A stretch of 64,000 nt of DNA. It comes from Heterostelium album PN500 (Eukaryota; Evosea; Eumycetozoa; Acytosteliales; Acytosteliaceae). The translations under genes were made by a program, and so were the position numbers. The notes under the pieces were generated by a model. That model was not told the DNA's origin, did no database searches, and was given only the letters and a program-made list of their open reading frames with translations. Shown here piece by piece: positions 33,750-44,916 of this stretch; the stretch's first letter is position 1; each line of letters opens with the position of its first letter. The stretch lies in the NCBI RefSeq assembly GCF_000004825.1, contig NW_008805065.1:1860001-1924000 (forward strand). The letters are read 5' to 3'.

Positions 33750-34880
33750 ATGATGATGACAGATAATAATAATAAACCATTTCAATTACCAATGATATTG
33801 GTTACCAAGATTCTATATTATTGTGTAAAGGACAATGTTGATCAACATTTCAATCAGTCGTTTCATTTGACGCGGATGTTTAAGCTGATCAGTAGGAAAA
33901 TAAATGATGCGATCGTTCATCGATTCCCGGTGAGACTGGCACCAAGTTCGTCGATGACATTCGACATTGCAGACTTTGAGAGATTCCACTCGAATTTTCA
34001 GTGTATCACTTCGTTGTCGATGGGCAGAGAACACAGCCAGTGTGTAGAGGCAATCGCCACACTCCTGGCAAACCAACCCGCCAGCTTTGCAGCACTGCAG
34101 AGTCTCAATCTATTTTATAGTCAACCGTCTATAGTCTTGGGACTGACGCGTCAAGCTCTCAAGCATTGTCCGAACTTGCGGGTTCTCCAGCTGCCGAGTT
34201 GCTCGCTGGATCGCGCGCATCTCACCGCGCTCTCAGAGGCACTGGTCGACAGCAGCCTCTACTACTTGAATCTCTCATCGAACAATCACAACAGCATCTA
34301 CGAGGATCTTGGCGAGCTGCAACAAGACGACACCACCACCAACGACCAACAGCAAATCGAATTTGACGCCGAGTTTTTCGGTAATATGCCGTCGGCGACT
34401 CTCCGCATTTTGGACTTGGGATCGTGTCGTCTGACGGAGATGAGTATAAAGAATCTGGTGGAATCGGCGGTGATTAGACATCTGACGTCGCTGGTACTGT
34501 CGTACAACATGATAGGCGAGGAATCGCAGCAGCTGATTGCTGGCGCGTTGTCGCGCGAAGACGTCGCACTCGAGTATCTCTATCTCGACTACTGCGGATT
34601 GGGGTCTGGCGTCATAACACTCGGTCAACATCTCCTCGAGAATCGATCGCTCAAATACATCTCTCTGGAATTCAACAACATCCGACAACCGGTAGGCGAG
34701 CAATTCCTCCAGCTACTGGATCGTTCGTTCCTGACGAAAGCAGGCACACCCATAAAAATCAACTCCGATATGAATCACTGGCAACTCTTGGATAACAAAT
34801 ACCGACGTAACGACAATGAACTATCGATCATAGATATAATGAAATATGATTTATCATTAAAAGATATATTATTAAGTTAA
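33750..34880 (+). CDS. F-box-like/leucine-rich-repeat protein
   Basis: Single exon, 376 aa. The N-terminus (LPMILVTKILYYCV ... FKLISRKINDAI) has F-box-like spacing. From about residue 85 on it is a series of RNI-type Leu-rich repeats: LQSLNLFYSQ, LRVLQLPSCSLDRAHLTALSE, LYYLNLSSN, LRILDLGSCRLTEMSIKNLV, LTSLVLSYNMIGEESQQLI, LEYLYLDYCGL and LKYISLEFNNI. An Asp/Gln/Thr-rich insert sits between repeats. The coding sequence is markedly GC-richer than its flanks. Probably a substrate receptor of an SCF ubiquitin ligase; partners unknown. It converges with HSCB (about 220 bp apart). Confidence 0.88.
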   Translation: MMMTDNNNKPFQLPMILVTKILYYCVKDNVDQHFNQSFHLTRMFKLISRKINDAIVHRFPVRLAPSSSMTFDIADFERFHSNFQCITSLSMGREHSQCVEAIATLLANQPASFAALQSLNLFYSQPSIVLGLTRQALKHCPNLRVLQLPSCSLDRAHLTALSEALVDSSLYYLNLSSNNHNSIYEDLGELQQDDTTTNDQQQIEFDAEFFGNMPSATLRILDLGSCRLTEMSIKNLVESAVIRHLTSLVLSYNMIGEESQQLIAGALSREDVALEYLYLDYCGLGSGVITLGQHLLENRSLKYISLEFNNIRQPVGEQFLQLLDRSFLTKAGTPIKINSDMNHWQLLDNKYRRNDNELSIIDIMKYDLSLKDILLS

Positions 34881-35098
34881 TAATGTAAAGATAATGAGAT
34901 TATAATAATTATAAACATATTCAACAACAACAACAACAACAACCAATATAACAATATTATTAATAAGTTAATTTAAACTAGTTAAATTAACAACAACAAT
35001 AATACCAACAATTAATTAAATAGCATTAAACAATAACAAATCAATCAATAAATAATATATATGTGTAATATTGATTTTTATTTTTGATGATCAAATTA

Positions 35099-36142
35099 TT
35101 ATATATGAATACCTAATCTTTTATGTATCTCTTCTTGTATTCTTGTTAGATATCTAAGATAAATAGTTTTGCCGAGTGCATCTTTGTAGTTTTGTTTTTG
35201 AAATAGGTTTACCAGTTCTTCTTCGCAGTGATTCATCTTGGCACGGTTATCATGCGCAATCTCCTTTAGTTTATCTTCGTTGTCAGTCTCTTCTATCTCC
35301 TCACGTACCTCTAAGATCTCTGACAATACCTCTGGATCTACATCGCTAACACCATTCAAATCGTAACCCTTTTCATTCAGAATGAATTCTGCACGCAAGA
35401 ATGGTGATTTCAAAATATTATATGCTGAATTGATCAATGTAGATTGATCTTTCGATAATGATTGTTCTGTCTAGACAATTACAAAACAAATAGCGAAATA
35501 ATATCATGATATTAGTAACTTTTGTCACAATCATTCTATTTATATGTTAAGAAATTACTTACCTCTGTAGATTGTTGAAATAGATCTGGATGTAACTTCT
35601 TTTGTAATTGTTTAAATCTATGTGATAAATCCTTTTGATCTACACGGTAGGATGGTTCACTTTTAAAAGATTATAAATATGTGTTTTGTTAGTGTTAAAT
35701 TATGATGTATTTTTTTTAATATAACTTGTTTTAACTATATAGCTACTTACAGTGAGAATACTTCGAATACATTGAATCTTTGTTGAGGTGTTTGCACTAC
35801 GTTACATAATGGACAAAAGAATTCTCTTGCCAACACAGACTTCTTACATTTCCAACAAGATTTCTCATTGTGTTGATGTTGGTGATGTTGACTACTACTA
35901 CCTGTAGAATAACTCTTTATATTTACATTATTACAACTAATAAAACTTGCATTCTTAGTAATATTATTATTATTATTATTATTATTATTAAAGTTAACAA
36001 ATAATCTATTATTATTATTAGAAGTATTGTTTATGTTATTTTTATTATTATTGTTCTGACTTTTAATAGTAAATAATATACTATTACTACTATTCGATAT
36101 TTTCCTTATTTTGTTATTGTTATTTATTATTAATTTGAACAT
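35099..36142 (-). CDS. hscB: iron-sulfur cluster co-chaperone HSCB (Hsc20, J-type)
   Basis: Exons 36142-35751, 35659-35563 and 35470-35099 give 286 aa. HSCB binds the scaffold ISCU and stimulates the mitochondrial Hsp70 for Fe-S cluster transfer. Seen: a basic N-terminus interrupted by poly-Asn that should be a mitochondrial presequence, then a zinc-type CWKC ... CPLC module as in animal HSCB, then the J-domain (YRVDQKDLSHRFKQLQKKLH), with the J-domain HPD tripeptide at 154-156 encoded by the small second exon, and the C-terminal three-helix domain (NSAYNILKSPFLRAEFIL ... LSEILEVREEIEE). All conserved parts are present, so it is expected to be functional. Confidence 0.95.
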
Positions 36143-36555
36143 GGCTGATTACTTTAAATATATAAACAAGTTGAATCAACAACAATGGTTATTCTTATTC
36201 AATGAACTCATTCAAAGCGAAACTTCATTATCCCAATGAAATTATAAAAAATCTAATACCAAAAAAATTTTATATTAATTAATTAAATTTTTTAAAAGTG
36301 AAGATTTTATTGTTATTGTCATGTTCTTCGAATTCGAATAGAACATTTCCTTTTGCATCATCATTATTATATCACTATATAAAAGTATAATAATAGTACT
36401 TTATTAAGTAAAATAAACAACGTAAGATATACATGTAAATGTTTAACATTTATTTATTATTATTGTTTTTATTAAATTACTTTTTAAAGTAAATTCCACA
36501 GATGACTATTTAATTACAATTATTATTATTATTATTATTTATTATTCATTATTTA
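36143..36555. other. intergenic, AT-rich
   Basis: Promoter-side flank of HSCB and 3' flank of the Ser/Thr-rich gene. Nothing recognised. Confidence 0.4.
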
Positions 36556-37434
36556 CTATCTAAATATCTTTTCTAAAATATAAAATGATATTATTACTGA
36601 TAGTACGTATATAAGCATTTGTATTCTAATAGATTGAATCGATGTTTTTGAGATTGAATTTGAGGTGAACCAAGATGAATCTTCCCATGGTACCGTCAGT
36701 GTTGTGCTATTTGAAGAAGCTGTGTTGTTACCACCTGTAGTTGCTGTTGCTGTAGCTGTACCTGTAGCTGTAGTTATATTTGGTTTAATATTGGTTGTGG
36801 TTGTGGTTGGCATACTACTGATACCACTGCTGCTGCTTATTGTTGTTCTAATTCCAACAGTGGTGGTAGATGCAGTGATGGTAGGTGGAGTTGTTCCTCT
36901 TGTTGTACTGGAGAGTGTCATAGATACACTACTGGTTGGAGGTGCTGGTGTCTCAGTTGTCTTGGCAATCAATGTGATTAGTGTAGACAGTAATCCAGTG
37001 GACCAAATGGCTGTTGTTGGTGTCGGATCCCAATTGGAAGTGGTTGTTACCGTAGTAATTGGAAAACCAATAGTTGAACCTGTACTTGTAGATGAACCTC
37101 CTGAACTTGTGCTACTTAAACCAGTTATACTATTTGTATTGGAAGTTGTTGTTGAACTACTACTTGTAGTGAATTGAATATTTGTTGTTGAAGATGTTGA
37201 TGTCGATGTAGATGATGCTACAGTTTGACTATTACTGTTTGAAAGAGTATTGGAATTAGTATTAATTATTGTTGTTGAAGTTGATGGGGAAGATGAGGAT
37301 GATGTTGTTAGTGGTGTTATCGAAGTTGTCAAAGTGGACGTTGATATAAAATTTATTGTCGATTGTGTAAAAGACAAATTACAACATATTGAAAGTAAAA
37401 TAAAAATAATGAAGAATAGATTTTTATTCAACAT
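36556..37434 (-). CDS. secreted Ser/Thr-rich mucin-like protein with C-terminal anchor
   Basis: Single exon, 292 aa. Residues 1 to about 23 are a clear signal peptide (FFIIFILLSICCNLSFTQS). The body is about 60% Ser and Thr with Pro and Asn, a likely heavily O-glycosylated stalk. The last 25 residues (IQMLIYVLSVIISFYILEKI) are hydrophobic: a transmembrane segment or GPI-attachment signal. No folded domain. This suggests a cell-surface or spore-coat/matrix protein. The opposite strand shows a long shadow frame due to the repetitive codons. Confidence 0.8.
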   Translation of the reverse strand: MLNKNLFFIIFILLSICCNLSFTQSTINFISTSTLTTSITPLTTSSSSSPSTSTTIINTNSNTLSNSNSQTVASSTSTSTSSTTNIQFTTSSSSTTTSNTNSITGLSSTSSGGSSTSTGSTIGFPITTVTTTSNWDPTPTTAIWSTGLLSTLITLIAKTTETPAPPTSSVSMTLSSTTRGTTPPTITASTTTVGIRTTISSSSGISSMPTTTTTNIKPNITTATGTATATATTGGNNTASSNSTTLTVPWEDSSWFTSNSISKTSIQSIRIQMLIYVLSVIISFYILEKIFR

Positions 37435-37959
37435 TTTTCAAGAAATAATTATTTATTTTATTCTATTATTATTGTAATATATTTTTTGATATTTTTTAAT
37501 TGGATAGATTATACAAATTTATATCTATCCATTTTTTATTGTTTTTTTGTTTCTGTTTATTTTTAGATTTTACTTACAAATTGGTTGAGTCAGTAAGTCA
37601 ATATGTTTAAACTTGAACAAATTAATGATACAAATAAACAAAAATAATACAAGTAAATCAAAAGTTTAAATGAAAATGAAAGAAATATTCAAAATGTAAA
37701 GCATAAACTTAAATAATACGATTGTAAATATTTTTTTATTTTAATTAATTAATTATTAATTGTAACTACCTCTTTTTTCATTTTTTAATTTATGATTTTT
37801 TAAAAAAAAGATAAAATAGGAAAATTGACAGTTTTAAATTTGATGATGCAAACTTTTGACTTTTTTTTTTTTCAACCCCGAATCATATTAACATGTAATA
37901 TGTGTTCAATGAAATTTTTATTATCAAAAATAGATAAGCTGTTTAATTTATTAATTTAT
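37435..37959. other. intergenic, AT-rich
   Basis: Poly-A/T runs and a poly-T block at 37861-37872. Nothing recognised. Confidence 0.4.
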
Positions 37960-38292
37960 TTAAATATAAAGTAGTATTAAAAAAATGATTGAAAATGATA
38001 GAATTAAAGGTGGATAGTTGATTGATGAAGATGATTTAAAATCGAATGCAAATGATATTGATGATCCAATGTTTCCACTAATCTCCACACCAACTGTACT
38101 CTTGTCATCCTTCGAAGATGCTGAACTATCGTTTTTAGTGCTATCTATTATTTCGGTATTTTTTGAAACAGCATAAGAGAAAGGTTCTCCTAAAGCAGAA
38201 TCATTGTTCGGACTATCTTCACTTGAACAACTTTGGCAATATATACATAATACTATTATTACAATAATTAAGACTTTAAATATTTTATACAT
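37960..38292 (-). CDS. small secreted, probably GPI-anchored protein, 110 aa
   Basis: Residues 1 to about 24 form a signal peptide (FKVLIIVIIVLCIYCQSCS). The body is Ser/Asp/Lys-rich (SSEDSPNNDS, SSASSKDDKST). The last 18 residues (YPPLILSFSIIFLILLYI) end the protein as an uncharged hydrophobic tail, the usual form of a GPI signal. Small surface proteins of this kind are common in dictyostelids; the specific family is not recognised. Confidence 0.7.
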   Translation of the reverse strand: MYKIFKVLIIVIIVLCIYCQSCSSEDSPNNDSALGEPFSYAVSKNTEIIDSTKNDSSASSKDDKSTVGVEISGNIGSSISFAFDFKSSSSINYPPLILSFSIIFLILLYI

Positions 38293-39161
38293 TTCTAAAT
38301 ATATAAATATATTAACATAAATATTACAATCATAAATAATTTATTAACATTATTGTCATCTTCAAAAATAATAAATAAATAAATATTTATAAAAAAAACT
38401 AAATTATTAAATTTTCTTTTTGTTTTTTTTTTGTTTTTTTTTCAGATTGTAAATTTTTTATCACTACATTTTTTAAAAACACATTAAAGTGAACTGATAT
38501 GGAAATATATCTTTCATCAAAAAGTAGATAGATAGGTCTGAAACAATTTATTAATAAAAAATTATTGATTATGAAAATAAAATAAATTAAATATTTGTAT
38601 TTTTCATTTGAAATTTAAATATTTTTTATAAACAAATATTTCTTCCTCTATTCTTCTAATATCAACTCTAACACTTGATTCTTATTTAATAGTGGCAACT
38701 AGACAATTTTCGGAGCATGATTTCAAAAAAAATATAATCTAGATACAGAAAATATTTATATGGGGTATTTTGAAATAGTCTATATAAATGTACATCTATC
38801 CTTACATTTCGACGATCCTGTCAAGTTGCAATCATTAAAAAAGATTCAAGTTCAATTTGATGGAAAAATAAAGAGAAAGAAGAAGTTAACCTGTATATCC
38901 CTATTTCAAATAAAAAATAAAAAAAATAAAAAATAAAAAATAAAAAATTCATTAATTAAAAAATAAAAATTGCTTTAATAGGAATATTTTTTTTGCAAAA
39001 GTTCAATCTTATTAGTTTTTTACTAAAATTTATTTGAAAATGAAAAAGAAAATGAAGTTAAGTTGTTCATGAAAACATAAGAATAACAATTTTGTTTAAA
39101 CTTTAAAATTTATCATTTTTATTCAACAATTTTATTTAATTTAAATATATATATATTAAAG
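38293..39161. other. AT-rich intergenic
   Basis: A short plus-strand frame at about 38759-38935 (MGYFEIVYINVHLSLHFDD, then Lys-rich) has somewhat coding-like composition but runs into a poly-A repeat. It may be a gene fragment. An (AAAAAT) repeat is at 38909-38950. Otherwise nothing. Confidence 0.4.
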
Positions 39162-40388
39162 ATGTTATATTATGTATTACAACATATATTGAAATATCTA
39201 GATAATGTAGATAGAATATGTATAACACTATTATGCAGACAGTGGTATCAAGATAGATCGAAATATCTGTTGTTCGATACGAACTTGTTGTCTGCAAAGA
39301 ATCGTGAATTCTACGAAAAAGATTCTACATCGTTTAAACTACATTCATATAGAGATCAAGTTTTCAAATCGTTTCAATTAAAAGAAGAAAAAGGACAACT
39401 TACCATTTCAGAAAGAGGTATAGTAAAGAAGTTTTAGATATCTAAAACATATTCATTCATTCATTCATTGTCGTAAAACTATTTACTAACTTTTTTTAAA
39501 TAAATATATAATTAAGAATCATTGGGTGAAAGATCTATAACTACAAAACATATAATTATAAATACAGATAATATAAATCATACCAGTGAATTACCGGAGG
39601 ATGTAGATCATTGGGAGTTTGCAAAGAAGTTCAATAGTGTGTTGCAACGTGGTCAGATTAGAGAGGGTGTTAGACGTTTGACTTTCGGAAGAAACTTTAA
39701 TCAGACGATAGAATCTGGTGTGATACCGCAGTCTGTCGAGTTCATAGAGTTTGGCTATGATTTCAATAGAGCGTTGGACACTGTCGGTTTACCACATAAC
39801 CTAAAGACATTGGTACTGGGCAAGAGTTTCAATCAATTGATAAAACCAGGTTCTTTACCATCGTCTCTGGAGTCACTTACTTTCGGCGAGAGTTTCAACC
39901 AACCTTTGCAACAAGGTGTCTTACCAGCCGGTTTGAAATATCTATCGCTTGGATTCAGTTTCAATAGAAACGTTGAACAAACTCTATCGTTGTTCTCAAA
40001 TAGCCCATCGCCGTCATCTTTGGAGACATTGAAGTTTGGCAATCATTTCAATCAACCGTTGGCCGATGGCGTAATACCAAAGAGTGTTAAACACTTGGAA
40101 CTTGGATGGAATTACAATAATGAACAACTGGTTATTCCCGATACAGTTGAATCGATCTATATCAACGGTAGTTACTTCTTGGAGAGTAAGAGATATCTTC
40201 AGTTCCCAAAGAGTGCAGCTTTGACAGTCAATCTTTTCTATCATGATTTCCAGATACGTAAATTCAACGAATCGACCGTACTTGTCTTAACTGAATCGTT
40301 GGAAGGTGGATTCTTACGTGCTAGTCAAATTGAAAACATTGAAAAGATTTACAAATCAATGGTAGGTGTTGGTTTAGCTGCCAATTAA
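39162..40388 (+). CDS. F-box/FNIP-repeat protein
   Basis: Exons 39162-39417 and 39517-40388 (GTATAG donor, AATTAAG acceptor, phase 1) give 375 aa. The N-terminus MLYYVLQHILKYLDNVDR is a short F-box-like motif. Exon 2 holds about six FNIP repeats of 22 residues, for example FGESFNQPLQQGVLPAGL and FGNHFNQPLADGVIPKSV. FNIP repeats form an LRR-like solenoid and are greatly expanded in dictyostelids. The GTATAG donor is not ideal but restores the frame exactly. Likely an SCF substrate adaptor; substrate unknown. Confidence 0.85.
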
Positions 40389-40552
40389 ATAGTTAGTTTA
40401 TTAGTTAATAATAATTAAACAACAACAACTCACTTGTAAATAAACTTTTAAAAAAATAAGAATTTTTATTGATATAATTTGATTTTGTTTGGTTTGCAAA
40501 CTTTTTCTTTACTTTTCTTCTTCCATTTCTTTTCTTTTCTGCTCAAGAAGAT

Positions 40553-41273
40553 TTAAATACCTTTAATTAAAAGATTTCTGTTGGATAGAGATACACAGAT
40601 TCCAAAGACTGAAGATACTAACAAACCAAAATGACAAGCATGTCCAAAACATAGATGGATACATTTCTATAAACAGAAATTAAAGAATAAACATAGTTTT
40701 TGTTATGGTTAATAACAATGAATAATAGTTTGTTTTTAATCTATATATTATTACATACCATCCACTTGCAATCCTTTTCTTTATCACAGAAGTTTTTACA
40801 TGATCCAAACATTCTAGAGAGTACCCAACCACTACCCAAAATCAGTGCAGTCTTTGGACAGGTAAAGTATGAGCAGAGATAGGTGGTACATATGACTGGT
40901 GCCAAACCTTCTGCGGTATGTTGGTAACTAACCAAAGTTCTCTCTAAATCTTCATCACCAGTAACAGCAGGAGCTGGAATCTTTAAAAAAAATAAAAAAA
41001 TTAATTAAAAATGCATATGTTTTTTTCTAAAATAGTAGTTTCTTACATTTGCTTTCTCTCTTGCTTTTTTAACACAGAATGCCTGAATGTGCCACCTTGA
41101 ATTATATGATGATTTATTTAATTGTTAACAATAACAAAGAGTAATTATAGATCTATAGAATTTTGAATCTAAAAAAAAATAATTTAAACTACATACATTG
41201 ATACAGCACCTGCAGCGACTATACTTGGGAAGACATGTCTATCCGGTAAAACCCAATTCAAAGGATTATTCAT
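40553..41273 (-). CDS. MAPEG-family membrane protein (microsomal glutathione transferase-like)
   Basis: Four small exons, 41273-41197, 41095-41047, 40980-40759 and 40666-40553, give 153 aa; only one of them forms a visible long frame. Features: VAAGAVSMWHIQAF (first membrane helix), KKAREKANIPAP, then ERTLVSYQHTAEGLAPVI, the MAPEG signature region with a buried Gln-His and Glu, then two further hydrophobic helices (SGWVLSRMFGS and FGLLVSSVFGICVSL). Closest in pattern to the MGST3 branch, which conjugates glutathione or reduces lipid peroxides in ER and nuclear membranes. Cys-rich stretch CKNFCDKEKDCKW is unusual for the family. Confidence 0.75.
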
Positions 41274-41767
41274 TTCTTTTGTTTTTAATTATACTTAATG
41301 AATATAATAATAAAAATGGATAAGTAAAATAATTATTAATTTAATTGTTGTAAAAGATATGATTATTTTGTTGTTTTTATTTATTAAATAAAATAAAAGA
41401 AAATAAATTAAATAATTTGTTCATCATTTCATTACTTTTGTTATAAAAAGGAGGTAAATCATAGAGAGTGTGGGTGACTATAAATTTAACACATGTGAAG
41501 TTAAAATAAAAACAATGAACATCACTAATAGATATAAAGAGGGGTTGATTTAGAGTAATAATCTTAATCAACTAATATGGTGGTGATAATAATTTGGTAA
41601 TAATACTATTATTAAATATTTTTATTATTATTATTATTAGTATGATTATTACCAATCATAATGACAAGTTTAGTTGATTATTTACAAATACATAATAAGT
41701 TGACATTTTGAATTTTATTTTGAACATTTATACACCATTAAACAAAAGGCAAAGATATTGTCTGTTT
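41274..41767. other. intergenic, AT-rich
   Basis: Promoter-side flank of the MAPEG gene and 3' flank of XRCC2. A 64-codon frame at 41377-41571 is not supported by composition. Nothing else. Confidence 0.4.
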
Positions 41768-42919
41768 TTATATCCTTGAAATTGATAATGATTGAGATTT
41801 GAATTCTATTTGTGGTCTGTTATCAATGTTAAATATATTATCGATATTGTATTTAGTTTCCAATTTGATTCTGTACTTGACAAGTCTACTCCATTGTGGT
41901 CCGAGAAAATCGTTTTTAGGTAAAGGTGGTTTGGTAATTTGATGATTGTTATTGTTGTTAAAGTTGGGTGTTGTATTTGTACCTTCTTTAAATATCGATT
42001 GTTTAATACCTATTACTGTAAGTTGGTATTGGCTAATGATCTGGTGGAATAGATCGAGACCGACCAACTGACCGAGTCGACTACCCAGCGATTCACCTTG
42101 TTTGTCGAGCCAGTAGAATGAAGAAACACTATCGATTACTACTAGCTGGATTTCACGCTTTGCCGAACCGTCTCTAACTTCTTTGCCAACCGATTTTATC
42201 AGATGAGGTAGAGCATTCAACGTCGATATAAACTGTACACTATCTTTACATTTGTATATATATAATCTTGACAGACATTCGTTGAATAGCTTTTCAAATA
42301 ATATATAACAGGCTGATGACGATGATGAACTATCATTGATATCTAATTGTTGAATGAATAATTCATCGGGTGTTGACGATGAATCTTTATCTTTTTGTAA
42401 TTTGATCTTCTCTGCTATTTGATGTTGTTTGTTTGTTAGACAATGATTGAACTTCAAAAGAATGATACTACGTAGTCTTTCAAGGTCAAACTTGTAATCA
42501 TTATCAAAGTAAACAACACCTATTTCATTGCCACCAAATACCAATTCACTTGAGTTACTATTACTCTCATAGATTGGCCAATTGTTTGGAAGTATAGATT
42601 GTACTACAATGTGAAGTGCACACTCTGATTTACCAGTTCCACTACTACCATTAATTTCAATTACACCACCTCTTTTATATATTATATTATTATTACTATT
42701 ATTACTATTATTACTATTATTGTTATTAAAATTATTATTAATATTTAGTTTATTAAATGTTTGTTGCTGTTGTTGTTGTTGTAAAGTTTGATTGATTACG
42801 ATTAAAGGGTTGTTTTCAATAAAAGTATCAACTTGATCAACACCCAACTTTAAATTAGGTTTAGTAATTCTTTTATAAAATACCTGATAAGCTGTGTCGT
42901 CAAAACTATTTATATCCAT
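41768..42919 (-). CDS. xrcc2: DNA repair protein XRCC2 (RAD51 paralogue)
   Basis: Single exon, 383 aa. XRCC2 works with other RAD51 paralogues in homologous recombination. Walker A GSSGTGKS is at residues 91-98 after IEINGS; VVYFDNDYKFDLERLRSIIL matches the D-x-D-Y-x-F-D segment of the family; Walker B is LVVIDSVSSFYWLDKQGESL, close to the animal LDSLSAFYW. Insertions of poly-Gln (about 46-53), poly-Asn (about 60-78) and a Ser/Asp-rich loop lengthen it beyond the roughly 280 aa of animal XRCC2. The C-terminal LVKYRIKLE equals LVKHRM in animals. Likely functional and nuclear. Confidence 0.93.
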   Translation of the reverse strand: MDINSFDDTAYQVFYKRITKPNLKLGVDQVDTFIENNPLIVINQTLQQQQQQQTFNKLNINNNFNNNNSNNSNNSNNNIIYKRGGVIEINGSSGTGKSECALHIVVQSILPNNWPIYESNSNSSELVFGGNEIGVVYFDNDYKFDLERLRSIILLKFNHCLTNKQHQIAEKIKLQKDKDSSSTPDELFIQQLDINDSSSSSSACYILFEKLFNECLSRLYIYKCKDSVQFISTLNALPHLIKSVGKEVRDGSAKREIQLVVIDSVSSFYWLDKQGESLGSRLGQLVGLDLFHQIISQYQLTVIGIKQSIFKEGTNTTPNFNNNNNHQITKPPLPKNDFLGPQWSRLVKYRIKLETKYNIDNIFNIDNRPQIEFKSQSLSISRI

Positions 42920-43191
42920 CTTTCAATTTTCTTATTTCTTTTTTAAATACAATGTCAAATAATGATTATCATACAATATCAATCATAGGCAAAAAAAAAA
43001 AAAAAGTTAAATCTCAATTTCTTAGAAAGTTTGAATCATTCGAATTGTTGTTCATTTTTTTTTTTTTTTAATAGAGATAGATAATTATGTAAATTTACTA
43101 AAAATAATCAATATTTTTTATTTAAATTGTTTTGATTGTAATTACACTAAAGAGTAGTAGTATTCACAACAATTAATTGATATATGATATT
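42920..43191. other. short intergenic
   Basis: AT-rich region between XRCC2 and MGQ family gene D. Nothing recognised. Confidence 0.4.
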
Positions 43192-44176
43192 TTAATGTAA
43201 GTTATAGTAACCAGTTTCAGTACGTGACTTGAAGAGTTGAGCAACCTTTTCATTTTTGATGTGGCTGGCAACTTGACGTGCTTTAATCTCCAATGAATTG
43301 TCTGGTTGGTGGGTGGCTTCGTCGGCGTGTGGGAATGGTTGTGGTGGACGGTATAACAAGCTACGGTTGGTGACGAATCCGATCTCGTCCAACTCCTTTT
43401 GGATTCTCTCGATGGCCTTTGCCGATCTGTCTTCGTTCTTCTCCCACTCTTCGAATTCGATCTTACCGTCGGCAAGCTTCTGGGCGTTTTGCACTTGAGT
43501 GGACTTCAAGATGTTGAGGGTCTTTGACTTGATGATGGCAGTGTTGAACTTGTCCATTCTCTTGATGTCGTCGATCGACAACATGGTCTTGTAGTAGTAG
43601 GCGGTGGTGATGGCAGTTTCATTTCCAAAGAATTGCTCGTCCTTCAAGGAGACAGAGGAGTTGCTGATGAATACAAAGAGACCTGGAACCAATCTGTTCA
43701 TCAAGAATGAGTAGGAGGTGGTCGAAGATGAGCTGGTCTTGGCACTGTCACAGACGGCACCGACGAGGTCGACGTACGAGCTGATGACATCGTCAGCCAA
43801 CAAAATGTTTCCACCACTGGCTTTGGCGGTTGTGGCGGCGGCCTTCAATGCGAGGGTAACAATATTCTTGATATTATCCATGTGGAATTCACTGGCATAT
43901 TCAGTTTGGACTTCCTTGTTCTCAGTGAGCAACAATTGATCTCTGATACCGGACTTATTCATGCTGTCGAGGATTTCTTGTTCGAATCTGGCCTTCATCG
44001 ATCCCTCTTGCTTGTCGACGGCTTCTCTTAACTTGTTAATGGCCTCTGCGGCTGCTCTGGAGTTGTCACTAACTGCTTTTCATTGAATAAACCATGAATT
44101 AATAAAATTGGAACATAATAAAAATTGTTATTGAATGGTTAAACTTACCTCTTGATACTGATGCACTTTGACCCAT
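43192..44176 (-). CDS. MGQ-family protein D: N-myristoylation signal, unknown function, 303 aa
   Basis: Exon 1 (44176-44149) encodes only MGQSASVSR plus one base; exon 2 is 44075-43192. Gly2 and Ser6 fit the N-myristoylation consensus, so the protein should attach to cytosolic membrane faces. The body is helical: a coiled-coil-like N-terminal part (AAAEAINKLREAVDKQEGSM), a central segment SYSFLMNRLVPGLFVFISNS then DEQFFGNETAITTAYYYKTM, a second helical part (KAIERIQKELDEIG) and the C-terminal motif LFKSRTETGYY. The coding sequence is GC-rich and codon-biased like a highly expressed gene. It is the best-preserved member of five in this window. Family and function unknown to me. Diverges from gene E across a 740-bp promoter region. 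Confidence 0.85.
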
Positions 44177-44916
44177 TTTATTTATTTAATAGTTTAAATT
44201 ACAGATAGATATAAAGAAATCTTTAGAATTGAACTTGTTTGAATGAAATTTAGACTGACTGGATCCAGCTATAAATACTTTTTTAATTCTTTTTGGGCAA
44301 TGAGGAAAGATATTTTAAATCATGATTTGTTGTTGGTTTAATTTTGATTGTACATTTTGGTTATTTTCATTGATTGCTGAAATTGAGGCAACCACCTTTG
44401 ATTCTTCTGATTGGAAAAGGCAACTGCCTCAATATCATTTACATCTAATCATTTAAGATTTTGCTAATGTTATGAACTTTTGAAATTTAATATTGTTCAA
44501 TTTACAAAATAAAGATAAAATAATAGATAAAATCATTTACTCTTTCATATAAAGTTAGAAACTATGAAATTTCATTTTAAATTTAATAAAGTGGTTGTAG
44601 TTTGACATTAAATTCTGTTTTTTTTGGTAGCAGTTTAAAATGAAATTAGCACTTCAATCAACTAGATTAATAAATCGCCCATTTCTCAAAAAAAACTTTG
44701 CAAAGGTGCACCTTTTTGGGAACAGCACTAAGCAGAAAATTAAAAAATAAAATAAATTCCCCCAAAATCAGTTGATAAAAATTTTTATCAAAAATCTGGT
44801 TTCTTCATTTTTATTTAGATTTTGATTGATTGTCTGTGAAATTATTTTTTTGTTGTTCTCAGTTTGTTTATTCATGAAATGTTATTATCCACTTTCATTT
44901 ATTTAAAATCATAAAA
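44177..44916. promoter_or_regulatory. shared upstream region of the divergent genes D and E
   Basis: 740 bp between two divergently transcribed MGQ-family genes. AT-rich, with short GC-richer patches near 44370-44430 and 44690-44730. No coding sequence. By position it must hold both promoters; no specific site is identified. Confidence 0.45.

Noticed and set aside
34275-34703. 142-codon minus-strand frame
   Set aside because: Shadow of the F-box/LRR gene; no splice or start support.
36665-37177. 170-codon plus-strand Val-rich frame
   Set aside because: Antisense shadow of the Ser/Thr-rich secreted protein.
38759-38935. 58-codon plus-strand frame MGYFEIVYINVHLSL
   Set aside because: Too short, runs into an AAAAAT repeat and has no recognisable family; noted only in the intergenic entry.
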